Of a DNA stretch of 64,000 bases, positions 11,367 to 24,333 are shown one piece after another. Every line of letters starts with the position of its first letter. The stretch's first letter is position 1. Source of the DNA: Apophysomyces variabilis (Eukaryota > Mucoromycota > Mucoromycetes > Mucorales > Mucoraceae); assembly GCA_002749535.1 (NCBI GenBank), contig MZZL01000110.1:1-64000 (forward strand), written 5' to 3'. The notes under the pieces were generated by a model, which did not search any database, was not told where the DNA came from, and saw only the letters and a program-made list of their open reading frames with translations. Both the position numbers and the translations under genes were made by a program.

Positions 11367-12014
11367 TGTTGTATCTGTGCACGGTAAGAAAATGGAAAGT
11401 AAACAGCATTGCCGCTCTAAAATCGTACATATGAATAATGAGTACTTAGAGACAAGCTAGGAGTATGCTTCGAATAGTCATTATGCACTACCACCATGGC
11501 CTTTTCCCGATTGATGACGAAATCTCATACTCAATCATGCATCAAAACATATGAGGCATTCCCACCCAGGGTGGCACCCGTTATAAGAATTTAGTCTACT
11601 ACAATCCAATTTATCTCCTATTTGCAGAAGGCTTATCCTAGACTGAGAGAGAGAGAGAGAACATGACAGAGTTTGGCAATGTATGGGCCGCTGAATTCGC
11701 CAGAAAGATGGGTTGGCAATCCATATCACGCTTCGCTGTTACTGACACCCTTCATAGATGGCAACGTGCAATCTGTATACTAGTTAGACCTTGCTTGCTG
11801 ACTTTGGTTGAAACAATGAGGAACACGTATCTCCTGAGACTGATACGCACGGATATCTATTCCAACTTTAAAATTGGTAAAGTTCCTATAAATATTTAGA
11901 GTTGCAAGGCACAACACCCATTTAGTTGCACTTCCCAAAAAAAAAGTGAAACTGCAGTCATTCAATCTAACACATTGTTTGTTACGCAAAAATGGAGAGT
12001 GTTGTTTTTGGTTT
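11367..12014. other. Intergenic with a GA microsatellite
   Basis: Spacer downstream of the GST gene, with a (GA)n run at about 11643-11661. No supported gene. Confidence 0.45.
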
Positions 12015-13004
12015 TTATTGTGCGTGCGCGACATTGAATTCTTTAACTTTAGCGAAATGATTCTGAAGAGTGGGTCTGTTGTTGATGGCCTTTATCATAT
12101 TGGCAATGTGCGGATAAGCCTATGAGAATATCGACATGAACATTCCTTGTGGACTGCCAAACAAATAGATAAATTTCCTCCTCCATACCTCGTAATCAGC
12201 TTTGCCGTCGTCAATTCGGTGATACACAAGGAAGTCGACGTACGAAATCTAACAATATAAAGAATTAGGAGAGTCTCTTTACAAACACTGATACAAGCTG
12301 ATGAAAGACTGAAACAAACCTCGTGGCCTAGGATATAAGCCCCTTCTCGTTGAGCATATACTTTCTCATAGATATTCATGTACTTTGGAGTGGTGACGTC
12401 TTGGTATGTTTTTCTTTGCTCCTACAGATGGACATAAACTCATTTAATCACCCCGTCCGATGAAGAAAAACAAGCTATACTTACCTCATTTCCCAAGATC
12501 TTTGACTTGAGCCAGTCTTGATGCCTATCCATAGCCGTATAGGAAAGAGCGTCAAGGTACCGATTCTCCTCCTCATCCGCAGCAAGATACTTTCCTATTA
12601 TATACAGGAGTTTAGTGATGCAAAAGAGTGGTAGTATTCTGGACAGACCAAGTGTTCTCGAGATGTAGCGCAAGATAGCTGTTGTTTTTCCAAACTTTCT
12701 ATCTTTCAGCTCCAGTACTGGAAGGGTTGCCATAGGATATCCTTCTTGAATGAGTTTTTCCTTCATAAATGGCCAGTCTTCGTGCATCACTCGAACATAC
12801 TCATGCTCTATACCAGCATCCTCCAACAAAAGCTTCACATGTTCACCGAGACCGAAAGTGACTACAGCAAGAAAATCATAAGGATCGTCAAGACGTTCCG
12901 AGTGTCATTTAATATTTACTGCTCTCCTTGATGCCATACTGAGGCATAGCTTTTGTCTTGAAATAGTAAAGGGTACACTTGGGGAATGCAACTGTGGACA
13001 TCAT
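12015..13004 (-). CDS. Glutathione S-transferase, sigma-like, six exons
   Basis: Exons on the minus strand: 13004-12920, 12861-12649, 12594-12485, then three short ones (starting near 12423, 12248 and 12119) ending at TAA 12017-12015. The joined protein has the N-terminal thioredoxin-like half (TLYYFKTKAMPQYGIKE, VRVMHEDWPFMKEKL, ATLPVLELKDRKFGKTTAIL) with the cis-proline region TLPVLE and the SNAIL/TRAIL-like KTTAILRYI. The helical C-terminal half includes YILGHEISYVDFLVYHRIDD and PHIANMIKAINNRP. GSTs of this type conjugate glutathione to electrophiles or act as prostaglandin-synthase-like enzymes. The first of two adjacent ATGs (13004, 13001) was taken. Exon borders in the 3' part are less certain. 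Confidence 0.85.
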
Positions 13005-14183
13005 ATGTAGGGACTCACTTGCTTCTGTTTTCAGGGTCTGTTGATCCAAGTGAAATAGGCTTCAAGGTTATATACTCCCCAAATCCTGTGTTAGATTATA
13101 CCATATTCGACCACGCCACCAAATATTTGTAAATGAAACTGGATTTGGCTACGCCACATCTTTAAACAAAATGATCTTCCAGCAACAAACTCCTCAGCAA
13201 CAACTCCCTCGTGTATCAACAAATCATAATCCAAGCCAAAACAGGAATAACTTTGGAAATGATCAAACTTAGTCACGTTATTTTGTGATTGCGACAAGAT
13301 CCTAGTACGCTTCCTCTCCTGGTATTTCTAGCACCAAGCACTACCAAGTCAATGAGATGTTTACATTCATGCTTTAAATAAGAAGTATTTTATATAGGCA
13401 ACCTCCTTTATCATTTCAAAGATGGTTCATTCCGTAGCCAGAACAAAGAGGGGACCAGCAATCCACTCGAGGAGCTTACATGACATGACGGGTTCCGTCT
13501 GGTTTCTGTCTTTTCTTATTGAGCTATTTGTGATTTCCGATGGGCCGTTTTCATTACCTAAACGGAACCAGTGTTACAGTCTGCAGCGGAGTAGAAAACT
13601 TTGGCCCTTGAGGTACTAGTTTTTACTCCATGCGAAAAAACACAACAGGGACCATTTCCCGTAGTGCATTAAAATGTACACTCTACTTAGCATATCCTGT
13701 TTTAGGCTTCACTTAATCTTTTACCTATATCTTGTTGAAGTCGTAGTTATAGCATATCACAAAAAGTTAATAGGGTCAGCTGACCTTTGGTCAAATTACA
13801 ATCAACCTATGGATATTTCCCGACGGTACATATTTTAATGATCTTTCCTTTTGCAGTTGCTTGTAGACAAGACCTCCAACACAGAAAGACAAAATAAGCC
13901 AGAATTTACCCATCCCGATGGCTCAGCTTACATCCATACACATTGAACATCGACTAATACTGGTGGAATACTCTGTCTTTCTATAGGGCTTGCCATTTTC
14001 CTGCCATGGACACGGATGATGTTCATCAATGCATATCTCAGTTTACAAAACCTGTGTTTACGATTAGCGTCGACCTCTTCACAGGCATGTATTTTCGTAT
14101 TTATCATTTTCTTGAGCATTGTAGAATAAACATGGTAAAGAAGGAAGGAAAGATGATGGGTAAAAAGCTGGGAATAGGGAAAG
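13005..14183. other. Intergenic, weak ORF only
   Basis: Spacer between the GST promoter and the methyltransferase 3' end. A 65-codon plus frame at 13422-13619 starts about 30 nt after a TATA-like sequence, but its product has no recognisable features and I leave it uncalled. Confidence 0.4.
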
Positions 14184-15704
14184 TTAAGGGATATTGGGTT
14201 TCTGGGCAAGATTAGCCACATACTGCCAACAAGTCTGGCAGTCGATAAGACTTTGGACCATGGTATCAATTGTTACTTCTGGGTCCTGCTCAGGATCAAT
14301 CTTTAGATATGGAGCAAGGATGGGTATCAAACTTTGGAAGCTATGTCGGCAAACAGATACGTAGCGATTCGCCAGAGCACTGTCTTCACCTACAGGGAAA
14401 GCATCGCTTTTTAACATCTTCTATCTGATAGAGTAGTGGATAAGGAACAATGTTACCTGTATTTGCAAATCGTGCGTCTGTCTGAATAACTTCTGCACCA
14501 GCTTGACGAAGCAAGTCCGCCATTTCAATGGCCACTCGTGGATTTTGCCCTCTGCCTGCGCATACATCATACACTACAATTTTTTTTTAAATCCTCGAGG
14601 TAAACAACAAGAAGAACTCCCTGGGTGTATGGTAGCTTTGATAACCTACTCGCTTTGATAATTCCCGATCCGTCGCTCTCATACTAAATCCAGTGCAACG
14701 TAAAGAATAAAAATAGGCGTCATGTTTAAGTGTACTTCCTTATTTATCTTTTGCCTTCGATCCTTTTACCTGTAGATCAACTTCAAGTGACTGGATGAGA
14801 CCACCTGGTTTTGTAACCCGCATAATTTCTCGAAGTGCAATTGGCCATTCATCTGTGTTTAGTGCGGCTGTCAAAAGACGCACGTGTACGAGATCGAACG
14901 TATCGGACTCAAATGGCAAGCGCGTCAAGACATTTCCCACGTGAAAATGAGCATTGGCGGGTCGTCGCCGAGGAAACGTCGCGTCAGTCAAGTCAATCCC
15001 GATAAATGTACACTCGTCATATTCTAGAGCCATATCCTGAAACAAACAGTTAATGATACGAAGGTCATCGCTAAATTTCTTTTCTTTTTGCCTTACCAAA
15101 ATCCAGGTACCAGGTCCGCATCCAATATCCAGCACCTTGGTACTCTTGTCAAAGCATATACCTGATCTTGCTTTAGTAAGAAGGTTTCTATAAACTCAAA
15201 TATGATATGTCTGTTAGACCAAATATGCCCCGGTATCTGCTTCAAGCAAAACGCATCGTATCCATTGAGCCGAAAATCGTCTTTTTCTTACCCTTGATAT
15301 AAATGTTTGATGGCAAAGTGCAGCTGTAAAACATGCAATAAGGGGTATTCAGCAAAATGGGATCGGAAGATCTTTTTCTTTTGTTTTTATCAAACCTCGT
15401 TCAGGCGATCCTGTTCCCATTCATCACTAGGCTGCCAATACATGGTATTGTCGTGTTGACCCAAAGGTTGTTCCGGTTGAAGTACGTTCTGCATCAGTGA
15501 ATGATTTCTTGGTGAGTAAAGGCGTATGTACAATTTCGTATTTCTGCTCTATATCAATAGAAATAAAACAAAGAAAGAGAAGAAAAACAAAGAACAAACA
15601 AAAATGTTAGCAAGTGATCGAGTTAAAGACAGAAACGTTACATGTTGCCTGATATAGGAACTTTTCTGCGCTGGAGTCGAAACTTACTTTCCACTAGAGA
15701 GCAT
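14184..15704 (-). CDS. SAM-dependent class I methyltransferase, eight exons
   Basis: Minus-strand exons 15704-15688, 15543-15396, 15323-15292, 15187-15097, 15036-14770, 14683-14650, 14573-14457 and 14389-14184 join in frame to 303 residues. The first exon codes only MLSSGK-type residues and lies about 22 nt after a TATA box. Motif I is KVLDIGCGPGTWILDMA. It is followed by the acidic ECTFIGIDLTDATFP, FESDTFDLVHVRLLTAA and the post-motif REIMRVTKPGGLIQSLEVDL. This is the Rossmann-fold methyltransferase family expanded in Mucorales, often with the N-terminal YSPRNHSLMQNVLQPEQ-like segment seen here. The methyl acceptor is unknown. Alternative splice choices at the short exons (32 and 34 nt) remain possible. 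Confidence 0.85.
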
Positions 15705-15724
15705 TTCCCCGCTCTGCAGCCAAG

Positions 15725-15732
15725 TATTTATA
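15725..15732 (-). promoter_or_regulatory. TATA box of the methyltransferase gene
   Basis: CTATAAATAC on the minus strand, about 22 nt upstream of the ATG at 15704. Confidence 0.5.
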
Positions 15733-17725
15733 GAGTTGCACATTAGGACCAACCAGAGGCTTTACCAGCGATCCGTTTGTATAAAGTAAGATCCGAACAT
15801 AGGGAAATGATCATTCGGAGCCTATATGGTGTAACCTTACTATAATGATGTACCACGTCAATAAGCAAAACCAGCCAACGTGACATGTCTAATGGAACCT
15901 TGCCCAATCGTCCTTGGTTAGCCATTCCTTTCATGATTTGTCAAATGTAATACGTTATTTCTCATTTTGTTTTTCTTATTGCTGCATAGAAGCAAAATAA
16001 GGTTAAAGCAACAACAATTTACAATTCCTCTTAATTATTCTCCAAGAGGACATACAGGGGACGCGGAGATAGTTTTCTTTTATCTGCGCTGACTAGTGCA
16101 TAACGCTAATTCAAGGTTAGTACAGTGCAAAGCATTGCAGTGGATTTCTTGTCTTCAGGGCTACCTAGTCCACGGGTAAACCAAAGTTTATCCTTGATAA
16201 TTGATTTTCTAGACACAAATAAGCAAAGACAAATTTAAAGTTATGCATAAAACTCGTACAAATAACTTCTGAATCAGAAATCAATGCGAGAGACATAGAA
16301 CAAAATAACTATCTGGGCTCATTATCCTATTCGTACGGATGCATTGTCTTGGTGTTATTCATGGCTGATAAACGGGACCATGTGTGTCAATGGCTGGGAA
16401 ACAACGTTATATCGTAGGTGCAGAAATCCTGCCAGCTTAAAGCTGTTGGTACAACAACTAAACAAAACCAATGTCAAATAGCATGTCTGTCAGTTATACA
16501 GCACAAAGGGCATTTCTACCTCGGCTTTGCCTTCCCGCATATCGGCTATACTAAATATAGTAATCCAGACCCGTCGCATAAGTGCCACTTATTTTACCCT
16601 AAAAAGTTTCATTCTTGTTTCCAGTAGTAGGTTGATAAACTAGGAAATATCAGACCTACTAGCAAAAAGACCGAAACCAAAGCGTTTGGTAGACCAGAAA
16701 ACAAAGGATTCCCGGCAATCAGACCAACATTTTCCCTTCAGCAGGGATACTGACATCAGTTTATCTCTGCATTGATAGACAAAGGAAGGTGTTGCATATA
16801 AACTGTGTTCATTCGCTTTTCACAAAGCTAATACATATCGGCCATCCAGATAATGAACAGGAAGTTGCACTGCATAATTGCGCAAAGGATTGGACAAACG
16901 TTTCAAGCCGGTGTAATTCTGTAATATAATTATATCACAATTAAACTTATCATTAGTAGGCGGGCTTATTTAGCTGAAGGAGACGGAAACCGGAAGATGT
17001 CTGACCATGCGCTAATAACTATCCTATTGTGTCACGATAATTCAATTAATTTGTTTTCTATTATCCTGCAAAAACTTGGAAAGAATAACAGCTCTTTCCA
17101 CCAATACCACCGATTTTAGGCACCTCACAATGTAACCTTGGTGGTATATACATAGTATCTATATTGCTATTAAATCAATTCATACAGACTTGCCGAGAGC
17201 CGTATGCGACACAATTTTTAACTTTGCCCGTACATGTCGCAAACATATTTTTAATTTTAGTCCTCAGAGAATTGCCAAAGATCGATACTGTAGATGATGG
17301 AACTACCTTTGATGTATCTTTTAATAACGAATAGCTTATGTAATCATTGGTTCTGGAGTGCTAGTTCTAAGAAGAAATATCAAACCTCGCAAACTCACTA
17401 GGCGTATTTGACATACTGAGCTTGACGATAACAAATCATATCAGCCCAAAGATAGACCTGGATCATGTCGACTTAATTAGAAGCGAAGAAATAGAGAAAC
17501 ACCCTTTGCTAATCTTTTTGCAGGTGAGACATATTCGAAACTCGTAGTGAATCTCCAATTTCAATATTAAGAAGCTGATTTCCTTAGGTGCCATATTGTT
17601 AAAACTATCAAGTATCTCACTATTCTGGTTTGCAGGCTTGGTGGCATCTTGCTATGTTTGGAGACTGCTTCGAATCCATAGAGAATAAAGAAAGATCCAA
17701 ATTTGGAGAATGAAAAGGTAACGAT
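15733..17725. other. Intergenic, about 2 kb, no gene seen
   Basis: AT-rich spacer between the methyltransferase promoter and the 3' end of the condensin gene. A 63-codon minus frame (15743-15934) ends in a plausible GTAAGG donor but could not be joined to anything. Confidence 0.45.
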
Positions 17726-20700
17726 TTATTGTTGTGTTTCTGAAGCTGGCGTGGACGGAACCGTTTCAGTTGCCTCTTCTGCTTCCATGATGGGTGTTTC
17801 TTCGCGGCTATAGGGTTGATAGTGTTTTCGTACAGATTTTGCAAATCGATTGAATGAATTTCGGACCATAGCTTCTTTTATGACCGCATTCTAACCAGGA
17901 AATAGGCACATGCAGACTAGTTATAAAATCTTTTCTTACCTTTTCTATCGGTTCAATGAGCTCTAACATCTTTTGCAGCCGTTCTTCACTCGCTTCTTCA
18001 ATGTATAACTTAGAAAGGATATGTACCATCGTCTTCCGGGTAACTATAGTAATTGCATAGTTAGTCTCATCCTTTCAACCCATCAGTTGACTTACGACCA
18101 GTTTCCCTAGTTATTGCTTTCAAAACATCTACAGCTATATCTGCCTGGATGCCTTTGTCAACGTCTTGGGTATTTAAGCCGGCTTTTTCTCTCCTATGTG
18201 CTTGTTATAAGATATTCTACACTAGAAAATAGTGCCTACTCTGTGATTTTCCTTGGGTCTGTCCAATCTGCTAGCATATCAGCTATCAGTGATGGTGACA
18301 CCATCTCTTCATCCTCCTCCAACTCAGTATAAGTTTCACAAAGATCTTGTAATGCCGAAATGCAGACCTAGAAAATCACGTTAATGCTAGTTAATTTGCA
18401 CATGAGCACTAGTGGTTCTACCTTGGCCATTCGTTCTTGGTGTACGGGCAATGAATAACAGTACGCTGGGAAGAAATAACTCAAACACTGTTGAACTTTG
18501 GCATTCTTCTCAGGAGTAGGGTAAAAATACAGTAAGATTAATATGCGGAGCGTCTGAACAAACGGAAAACATCAGTGACTGGAATGTTGCAAGAAATGTT
18601 TTATCCACGAGTCATTACCTCATTGTCCTGCAAAATACGTAAAAGTAAAAGCTTTGCCAAACCCTCGGTAGCTATCGCTTGGATTTCGTTGCTATCATGG
18701 TTCAGAGCAAACTCGAATAGCTCTCGTAACTCTTCAAACTGATCCAAGACAATGTTAGACATAATTCAGTGATACTTTACGAAACTTAACGTTTTTTAAT
18801 TTCGAGACAACAGATGATACACCGTATGCAGTCATGATATCAAATAATATCTAGTACAATTGATAATCAAGTCGGACAATGTGGCATGAATCCCTCTTAC
18901 CATCAAAGCTTTTTGTTGCAATTCTTCATGTCCATTTTTCAAGCAATGAACGAAAAGAGAAATATTATGGAGCCCAAGTGCCTATTATCCGTTTAGTTGC
19001 TGATAATTCCAAAACATCTGTAACAAGTACACACCTTATCCAAACAGCAACAAAGCCCTAAACAGTGTAGGCCTTCCTCGCGAAGCACAATTTCCTTACT
19101 TTGTACAGATGGAACAATCAGGTCATTAATCAAACCATACACTGTTGAATTATCGTGCAAAGCCTAGTCAGAATCAGCAGAAATGTTTAGCACGGAAAGA
19201 AAAAGGTAAACGCTTCGATCCTGCCCGATATTTACCTCTTCACTGTGTTCAAGCATGCATTTACAGATACTTAAACATTTGAGTTGTGACAAACTTTTCC
19301 GGACGGAACGGCTATCGCCTTCTTCGTTTTCGCTATCGCTTTCATCTTCATCATCCGGTATGCCTCGATTACGCCTATTCAGTTTGTCGTCCATTTTTAA
19401 CTTTTTAAATGGGGTTCCTTTTCGCTGAGACATTGTGAGACAGCGTAACGATAGCGTAGATATATGCGTACCAATAATTCGTCGTCGTCCTCATTATTAG
19501 CGATTTCCTGAATATCAGAAATAATTTCGACCATTGTTCTTCAAAATTTATTAGCGGTTAGTGAATTATGGCGCACTCCATATGATACGAGAAGAATGAT
19601 AGTTTTACCTTGTAAAGTCTATTTCATCCAGTGAAATCATCTTTAACAATGCAACTATAGTACTGAGATGGTCATCAGGTATATCAGGGACCATGAGTAT
19701 TTCCCCTGGTAGAAGGTTAGCAAAGTCTCTTAGCGCATGTGCGACGTCGACGTACTTAATAAAACAAACATCTTCCGTCGTCCAACTTCGTCGGCATAGT
19801 CCAAGCATTTTGCTATATCAAGGAGCTGCATCACTATAAATTCGTAATCACCTTCGGTTTCGTTGGTCGTTTGCTGCCATAATGCATTATATTTTTGTAT
19901 AATGAATGCATGTCGTGTAACTTCAGGAAGGATAGCATCTAGTTTGTCGTCGTACTAGATAAATAATCACAATTTGTTAGATCTATGGACAGCTAATATT
20001 CAACAATTACTTGCATTTTTCTTAGTGAGGAACTTGATAAACACTTTTGCAAGAAATGCGCTCTCAGGTGACAGGTTCTCCCAAAATTGCTCTGAACAAT
20101 AGGATAAGTGAAAGAAATGTAAAGAAAGAATACGCTACCATCAAATTTCACAGTGTTGATAATCTCCATTCTTGTAAGGAAAAATGCAGTAAGGATATCT
20201 TCCGCTGCGTCACCTTCCAGGACATCCATGCGTTCCAAGAACTAAAGCGCCCTGTCATTCCGCATGCTGATCTCCAGTAGGGATATTACCTCCAGTAAAT
20301 TGTTATCGGCATGTCTTATCCATAGCGTGGCAATCATCTTACTTGCTGCTCGTCGCACCAGTGGGTCTCTGTAAAATAAGGTTAGCCATTTTATTCCTGC
20401 TTTTTACTGTTATTACCTGTCATTTAGGCCCCATTTTAACAGCTTATGACGATCTGATACACTCAAAAGCGTAAAATCACTGATTTCGGCCATAGGTTTC
20501 AGAAACACAACCCTGCGGTTGATGGCATCCACATCTCTTGCTCGCTCTATAATGTAGGGGATCGTCTCTTGTGTTGCTTCCAGATTGAAAAGAATGACTC
20601 GTCGCACTTCACTATCCTCTTTCGTTAATATTTCCTACTTTGTTTGTTCTAACTATCCGTTCAGATAACGTACGCGCTGTCATCGTATTGCAACCGCCAA

Positions 20701-21495
20701 AGTAGTTTCTGTGTGATTGTCTTTCCATCCTTTTCATCCACTTCAGTATCCGCTCCATGCAACCTCGTCAATGCTGTTGCTGCTTGGATACGAACAGGAG
20801 GCTCTTTGTCTCTGATCCGCTCAAACAGAGCTTGTTTTAAATCTTGATACAGATCCTCGCTGTAAAATGTACCATGTCAGATGCAAAAATTACAGTTGTT
20901 TTCAGAAAACTTTTTTTTTTGCTGGCCGCTTACTCGATTTCTCCAAGGGAGTTGATACTGAGGGCGATAATTTGACAGCAGCGAAATCTGACTGATTTGC
21001 TTTTAGCCACCAAACCTTTCAACAAGTGGCGCATTAAAAATTCTACAAATCGCGAGGAAAGGGTCTCTTCCAGATCTTCCTCCATATCCTCCGACTTTTC
21101 CTCTTCGTCTTCGTCTTTCGAATCTTCCGAATAGAATTAGCGGGTCGAAAGGGTGATAGAAAGAAAAAAGTACCTAGTTGCTGCGTATACTGCATGAAGC
21201 TAGCCACAAATCGTATAATTCGATCGGCATGCGGTTCTCGTTTTCGGATCTGCAGGATTCTATTAAGATTGCGAATAACCTCCGTAATGAACGCTTTTTC
21301 TCCGTCAATATCAATGTTGTGAGGTGTGCCCTCGATTATAGGTTCATTGAGACAACATTGTTCCTGGATTTTCCTCAGGGAAATGGCGTGTTTTCTTTGA
21401 TTCGCGTTGGGTTTTTGTGCATCGTTAAAGATCTGTGGTAGTGTAGTAGATAAGGAAGCGATCGCAGCTGTTTTTCGAGACGTATTGGTTGACAT
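17726..21495 (-). CDS. YCG1: Condensin complex subunit 3 (Cap-G/Ycg1 HEAT-repeat protein)
   Basis: Many short exons on the minus strand from ATG 21495 (MSTNTSRK) to TAA 17728-17726. Family blocks in order: LPQIFNDAQKPNANQRKH, ADRIIRFVASFMQYTQQ, SRFVEFLMRHLLKGLVAKSK followed by VRFRCCQIIALSINSLGEI, RDKEPPVRIQAATALTRLHG, SEVRRVILFNLEATQETIPY, ARDVDAINRRVVFLKPMAE and DRHKLLKWGLNDRDPLVRRA. Further on come DVAHALRDFANLLPGEILMV and a NEDDDEL-rich acidic stretch, with MVHILSKLYIEEASEERLQK near the end. This is the HEAT-repeat subunit that with Brn1/Cap-H clamps DNA in condensin during mitotic chromosome compaction. Introns number at least a dozen; I did not fix every border. Confidence 0.9.
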
Positions 21496-22904
21496 GAGTG
21501 CTCGGTCGCGAAGTGCTATGAATCAGAAGAAATTGAGGATGCTTCAAAAGATTGAGCCAATGAAATGCCATTGTAGCCTGAGGTGGCGACTTTGAGTCTG
21601 GCTTCAAATTGCTACAAACTGCTAGATAAGGATGGAACAGTGCAAGCAAAGGATACGATCTACCTCTTATTATTTGCAGTTTACTCTGGGTAAATGATAC
21701 AGAGGTAATCAAAGTGATTTATTGTATATAGATGCGCAAATAGGAGGAAGACAATGAGATTTATTGACGAAGGCGGCAAGATAATACACTGTACTGCTTA
21801 CAGTTTTTGAAGGATTACCCTACGAAATATGACCATTGTAATTCTGGGGTGAATGGGTAATTTCCATTGCTGCATCATTCAGTTTTCTTCCGGCTTTAAC
21901 CTGCAGAGGTAAGGATTGTGTCTCCTCACCCATAACTGTTGGTTATGGTATCCATATATGCGAGAAGACATGCACACGAGAAAAGTCTGCCTACAAAGCA
22001 TGTTTGTCCTGCCGCAGTCTCTAGAGACGACAGTTGAGTACAACAGATTTGGTGGGGAAGCACAATGACACATTCTATGGATATCCCACTAGCTATATGG
22101 TGGTGCATCCATAGTCATTCCATTATTTTTCCATATCATACAATGAGTTGCTGATAGGAAACTCTGGAATCTACAGTGAAGGTCATGGAAATTACTATTT
22201 AAATGAAGGCAAAATAGAAGAGAAGCGTGTCTCCGGTTACACAAATCAACCCAAGTCCATTTGGGTCTTATAATCTATAGGAAACAGTTAGCAAGGATGG
22301 TACGAGAGGATTTAATGCCGGATGTGGAAAAACTTCTACTGGCTTTGAGAGGCTATTGACTCTAAACATGTCTTAAGAGAATTTTCCCTCTTCAAATAAT
22401 AAAAGATTGCGCAACATGTAAAGAAATAAGCGATTCCCGGCAGGCTTTGCTAGATGTTCTTCTCATGCCGCGCACACGGCGACGACACATTTAGTTTTTC
22501 CGTCTTGGACCCTTGATCTTCCATTTTCCCAAAAACGGTAATTTATCCGAAAGAAATCCCGTACGCCGTCACACTTGACTATGCGTTGGTGCCGGTTCGG
22601 CACTGACGCCGATGGCTTCAACGTAGACAATCACTGCTATGGTATTTTGGGATAAATTCTAACAGTAGGTTAACAATTACTTGTTTCAATTCTAACCATT
22701 TGATTTAGTGAAGTGGTTGATGGAGAGAAAGATGACCTTAAATGGAAAATCCGTAGACTTTAAATTTCTGATCTATACAAGAGACGCCACCTATTCGGGT
22801 CGCCGAATGCTCAGTCCTGAAGTTAACAAATGCTACTTTCTAAGCCCATCGCTTTCCAATTTTGTATGACTGGTCGGATCAAATTAAAGTGTCGTTAAAA
22901 AAAC
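21496..22904. other. Divergent intergenic region
   Basis: About 1.4 kb between the condensin and first FAD-monooxygenase genes. It includes a perfect 6-bp-arm hairpin GTGCCGGTTCGGCAC near 22589-22603. No gene is supported. Confidence 0.45.
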
Positions 22905-22913
22905 TATATAAAT
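22905..22913 (+). promoter_or_regulatory. TATA box of FAD monooxygenase copy 1
   Basis: TATATAAAT 48 nt upstream of the ATG at 22961. It lies inside the extended open frame, which argues that the start is 22961 and not an upstream codon. Confidence 0.6.
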
Positions 22914-22960
22914 ACCCGGGACAACACGACTTCCGTGTCCACAACAACCATCTACTCATT

Positions 22961-24154
22961 ATGCTATCTACACAACCTCAACTAAGAATTGCCATTGTCG
23001 GTGCTGGTCTTGCAGGTCTTAGTCTTGCCAGAACCCTTCAACAAAATGATATTTCTTGTACGGTATATGAACTTGACTCGTCTCACGATAGCCGATCTCA
23101 AGGCGGAAGTCTTGATCTGCATACCGAAACAGGGCAACTTGCTCTTCGAAACAATGGCTTATGGGATACAATTCTGCCTTACATGCGCTATGAAGGACAA
23201 GACCTACGTATATTGGATAAAACCGGTAAACTTTTGTATGATGAGATCGTTGGACCTGAACGAGACGAACGACCTGAAGTCGATCGAGGCATTTTACGCC
23301 AAACATACCTTGATTCCTTGAAAGAAGGAACCATTCACTGGGGAATTCGGATAAAGGAAATCATTTCCGAAAATGACAAGAAGAACACAACGGATCCGCA
23401 GCAACGAAGTCGTTTCAAGCTTGTGTTTGCCCATGGTGAAGAAGAAACGTTCGATGTTGTCGTTGGAGCAGATGGAGCTTGGTCTCGTATCCGTGCTTTT
23501 CTTTCGGATGTCAAACCAACGTATACTGGCATTACTTTCTTCGAAACCGCTTTGCTCAACGCAGATCAAGAATTTCCAAAAGAGTCCAAACTGGTAGGAC
23601 GCGGAACTGCAAGCATCCTATCCGACAAGAAAGGTTTATTACTTCAACGCAATGGTGACGGCTCTGTCCGCAATTACATAGCTCTCCACATCCCAGAAGA
23701 TCATTACTCGCCAAAGCAAGTGTCCGATGAATCTTTTGTCCGGCATCGTCTACTTGAGCAGTTCATTGACTGGTCCGATGATCTCAAGGCAATAGTAACT
23801 AAGGGCCAAGGTTTGATTCAACGCAAGATCAATACCCTTCCACCTGATCATCGTTGGACTTCTCGACCCGGTGTGACCCTTATCGGTGATGCAGCCCATC
23901 TCATGTCCCCCTTTGCTGGTGAAGGCGCAAACTTGGCTATGATCGACGGCGTTAATCTAGGCAATGCTATTGCCAAGGTGGTGAAACAAGGGGCTGATCT
24001 GGCCATAGTTCAAGAAGAGTTTGAAAAGTCTATGATGGCAAGATCTCAGCGAGCATCTGAAATGAGCGCCAGGAATTTGGAGATGTTCTTTAGTGACGAC
24101 GCAGCTTACAAAGTAACAGCTTTTTTCGAACGACACATGAACCGCGAAGCATAA
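22961..24154 (+). CDS. TetX-like FAD-dependent monooxygenase, copy 1
   Basis: Intronless, 397 residues from ATG 22961. The frame is open further up, but a TATA box at 22905 separates it. Class A flavoprotein monooxygenase motifs: FAD-binding RIAIVGAGLAGLSLARTLQQ, VDRGILRQTYLDSL with the FAD-contact arginine region, the DG motif VVGADGAWSRIRAFLSD, and the GD motif LIGDAAHLMSPFAGEGANLA. The GD block closely follows that of bacterial TetX-type hydroxylases. The family hydroxylates aromatic or polyketide-like substrates using NAD(P)H and O2; whether this one inactivates tetracyclines or another compound is unknown. It is the first of three tandem same-strand paralogues (next at 27810 and 29806). 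The lack of introns contrasts with most neighbours. Confidence 0.9.
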   Translation: MLSTQPQLRIAIVGAGLAGLSLARTLQQNDISCTVYELDSSHDSRSQGGSLDLHTETGQLALRNNGLWDTILPYMRYEGQDLRILDKTGKLLYDEIVGPERDERPEVDRGILRQTYLDSLKEGTIHWGIRIKEIISENDKKNTTDPQQRSRFKLVFAHGEEETFDVVVGADGAWSRIRAFLSDVKPTYTGITFFETALLNADQEFPKESKLVGRGTASILSDKKGLLLQRNGDGSVRNYIALHIPEDHYSPKQVSDESFVRHRLLEQFIDWSDDLKAIVTKGQGLIQRKINTLPPDHRWTSRPGVTLIGDAAHLMSPFAGEGANLAMIDGVNLGNAIAKVVKQGADLAIVQEEFEKSMMARSQRASEMSARNLEMFFSDDAAYKVTAFFERHMNREA

Positions 24155-24333
24155 CATTGGACTTGCAATTGCACGGTCTATCCCGTACTGAAAATGGAAT
24201 GATTATCTTTAATAAAGCATAATGAATCATCCTCTTTTAAGGACTGTTGTCACATAGAGTTTGACATCACTGCTATTAAACAACTAATTTGAGCCTCTTT
24301 CTCTTTAGTTTTGACATTTGAGAACTAACAGAT

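Noticed and set aside
13422..13619. 65-codon plus ORF shortly after a TATA-like site
   Set aside because: Chance combination is likely; product shows no conserved or structured feature.
15743..15934. Minus ORF considered as a first exon of the methyltransferase
   Set aside because: A TATA box and a better 17-nt first exon at 15704-15688 give an in-frame join; this ORF does not.
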